This document shows, in pieces, positions 6,274 to 6,643 of a stretch of 6,643 nt of DNA. The notes under the pieces were generated by a model that saw only the letters and a list, made by a program, of their open reading frames with translations, was not told the DNA's origin and did not search any database. Position 1 is the stretch's first letter; each line of letters starts with the position of its first letter. The position numbers were made by a program, and so were the translations under genes. Source of the stretch: Paracoccaceae bacterium (lineage in GTDB: Bacteria; Pseudomonadota; Alphaproteobacteria; Rhodobacterales; Rhodobacteraceae); NCBI GenBank assembly GCA_007131465.1, contig SLQN01000311.1:1-6643 (forward strand), given 5' to 3'.

Positions 6274-6296
6274 CGGGCGGCCGCATGGGCCGCCCG
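6274..6296 (-). promoter_or_regulatory. Hairpin between binding-protein and permease genes (mRNA processing/attenuation candidate)
   Basis: CGGGCGGCC (6274-6282) and GGCCGCCCG (6288-6296) form a perfect 9-bp stem with a 5-base loop. It lies 8 bases after the solute-binding-protein stop and 45 bases before the permease start. There is no T-run downstream on the minus strand. Stable hairpins in this position are known in ABC operons such as malE-malF. There they protect the upstream mRNA from 3' exonucleases, so that more binding protein than permease is made. The same use is likely here but unproven. Confidence 0.55.
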
Positions 6297-6304
6297 TGAC
6301 AGGC

Positions 6305-6643
6305 TCAGTTCAGGAAGCCTTGCGCGCGGGCAGCCGTGGTATAGGCGGCCTCGATCGTCTCCAGCGTTTCCTCGGCGCTGGCATTGCCTTGCAGGAACCC
6401 GGCAAGATTGTCGCCCAGAGCGGTGTGCATCAGCCCCATAAAGGGTGTCATCGGGTAGGGCGCGGCACCGGCCTGTGCGCTGGCAATCACCCCGGCAGAG
6501 GCGGGTGTGGGCGTGTAGCCTTCGCCCAGCCACACGGCCAGTTCGGAATTCGCGGCCACCCGTTCGGGGGTGATGCCGTTGAGCATGGCCAGAAAGCTTG
6601 CCTCGGCATCGGCATCGGATGTGTTGGCGGCGATGGTGAAGCC
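6305..6643 (-). CDS. ABC transporter extracellular solute-binding protein, C-terminal part (5' end outside window)
   Basis: The frame is open from the window edge (6643) to the TGA at 6305-6307 and gives the last 112 residues, starting GFTIAANTSDADAEASFLAM. The predicted periplasmic protein would be about 400 residues long if of normal family size. The visible part fits the C-terminal lobe of family-1 (CUT1) binding proteins. It has a helix after FTIAANTSDADAEASFLAML and a late segment PYPMTPFMGLMHTALGDNLA (visible residues about 62-81). This is followed by GFLQGNASAEETLETIEAAY and the tail TTAARAQGFLN. An internal ATG at 6586 is not the start, because the frame and the fold continue upstream of it. 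As the first gene of the transporter set it would deliver the substrate to the two permeases. The ligand cannot be inferred from this fragment. Confidence 0.85.
   Translation of the reverse strand, partial: GFTIAANTSDADAEASFLAMLNGITPERVAANSELAVWLGEGYTPTPASAGVIASAQAGAAPYPMTPFMGLMHTALGDNLAGFLQGNASAEETLETIEAAYTTAARAQGFLN

Noticed and set aside
5665..6441. A 258-codon plus-strand frame opposite the MalF-type permease and binding-protein genes.
   Set aside because: It crosses two real genes and a hairpin and has no credible protein features.
1..6643. CRISPR array, tRNA/rRNA, insertion sequence or attachment site.
   Set aside because: No spaced direct repeats, cloverleaf, transposase frame or flanking duplications were seen. 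Coding density and codon use are uniform across the window.

Overview
The window looks like a piece of an alphaproteobacterial chromosome, most likely from the Rhodobacteraceae (roseobacter/Rhodobacter group). It is GC-rich with heavy GC bias at third codon positions. An intergenic hairpin near 4260 is followed by a GGATAT...GATGAAG tail that resembles a repeat I remember from that family. The gene content (sugar-type ABC transporter, probable ROK-type regulator, periplasmic di-heme peroxidase) fits as well. The family assignment rests on style and memory, not on a search.

Layout. On the plus strand, the last 45 codons of a gene that looks like a ROK-family regulator or kinase (1-138) overlap by four bases (GTGA) with a gene for an exported FG-GAP/ASPIC-UnbV (CRTAC1-like) beta-propeller protein (135-1625). 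A 179-base gap between convergent genes follows (1626-1804). It holds a strong hairpin and a good sigma70-like promoter sequence. Everything to the right is on the minus strand and is transcribed from right to left: the C-terminal part of an ABC transporter solute-binding protein (6305-6643, cut by the window edge), a MalF/UgpA-type permease (5200-6228), a MalG/UgpE-type permease (4317-5195), a cytosolic protein with two tandem SnoaL/NTF2-like domains (3240-4232), and an exported di-heme cytochrome c peroxidase/MauG-like protein (1805-3199). No ATPase subunit of the transporter is inside the window.

How the parts may work together. The binding protein and two permeases form a carbohydrate-uptake (CUT1-type) ABC importer. 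The SnoaL-like protein and the di-heme protein follow at short spacing on the same strand and may be co-transcribed, although a repeat-type hairpin at 4260-4278 could mark a boundary. The di-heme protein keeps the Gln/Pro/Glu active-site spacing of bacterial CCPs. It lacks the distal His and the bridging Trp of classical CCPs and has a His where the Met (CCP) or Tyr (MauG) ligand of the second heme is expected. That suggests a MauG-like or otherwise non-classical oxidant. The exported CRTAC1-like protein, converging on it, is a plausible periplasmic partner or substrate. This pairing is the most interesting hypothesis here, and it is inference only.
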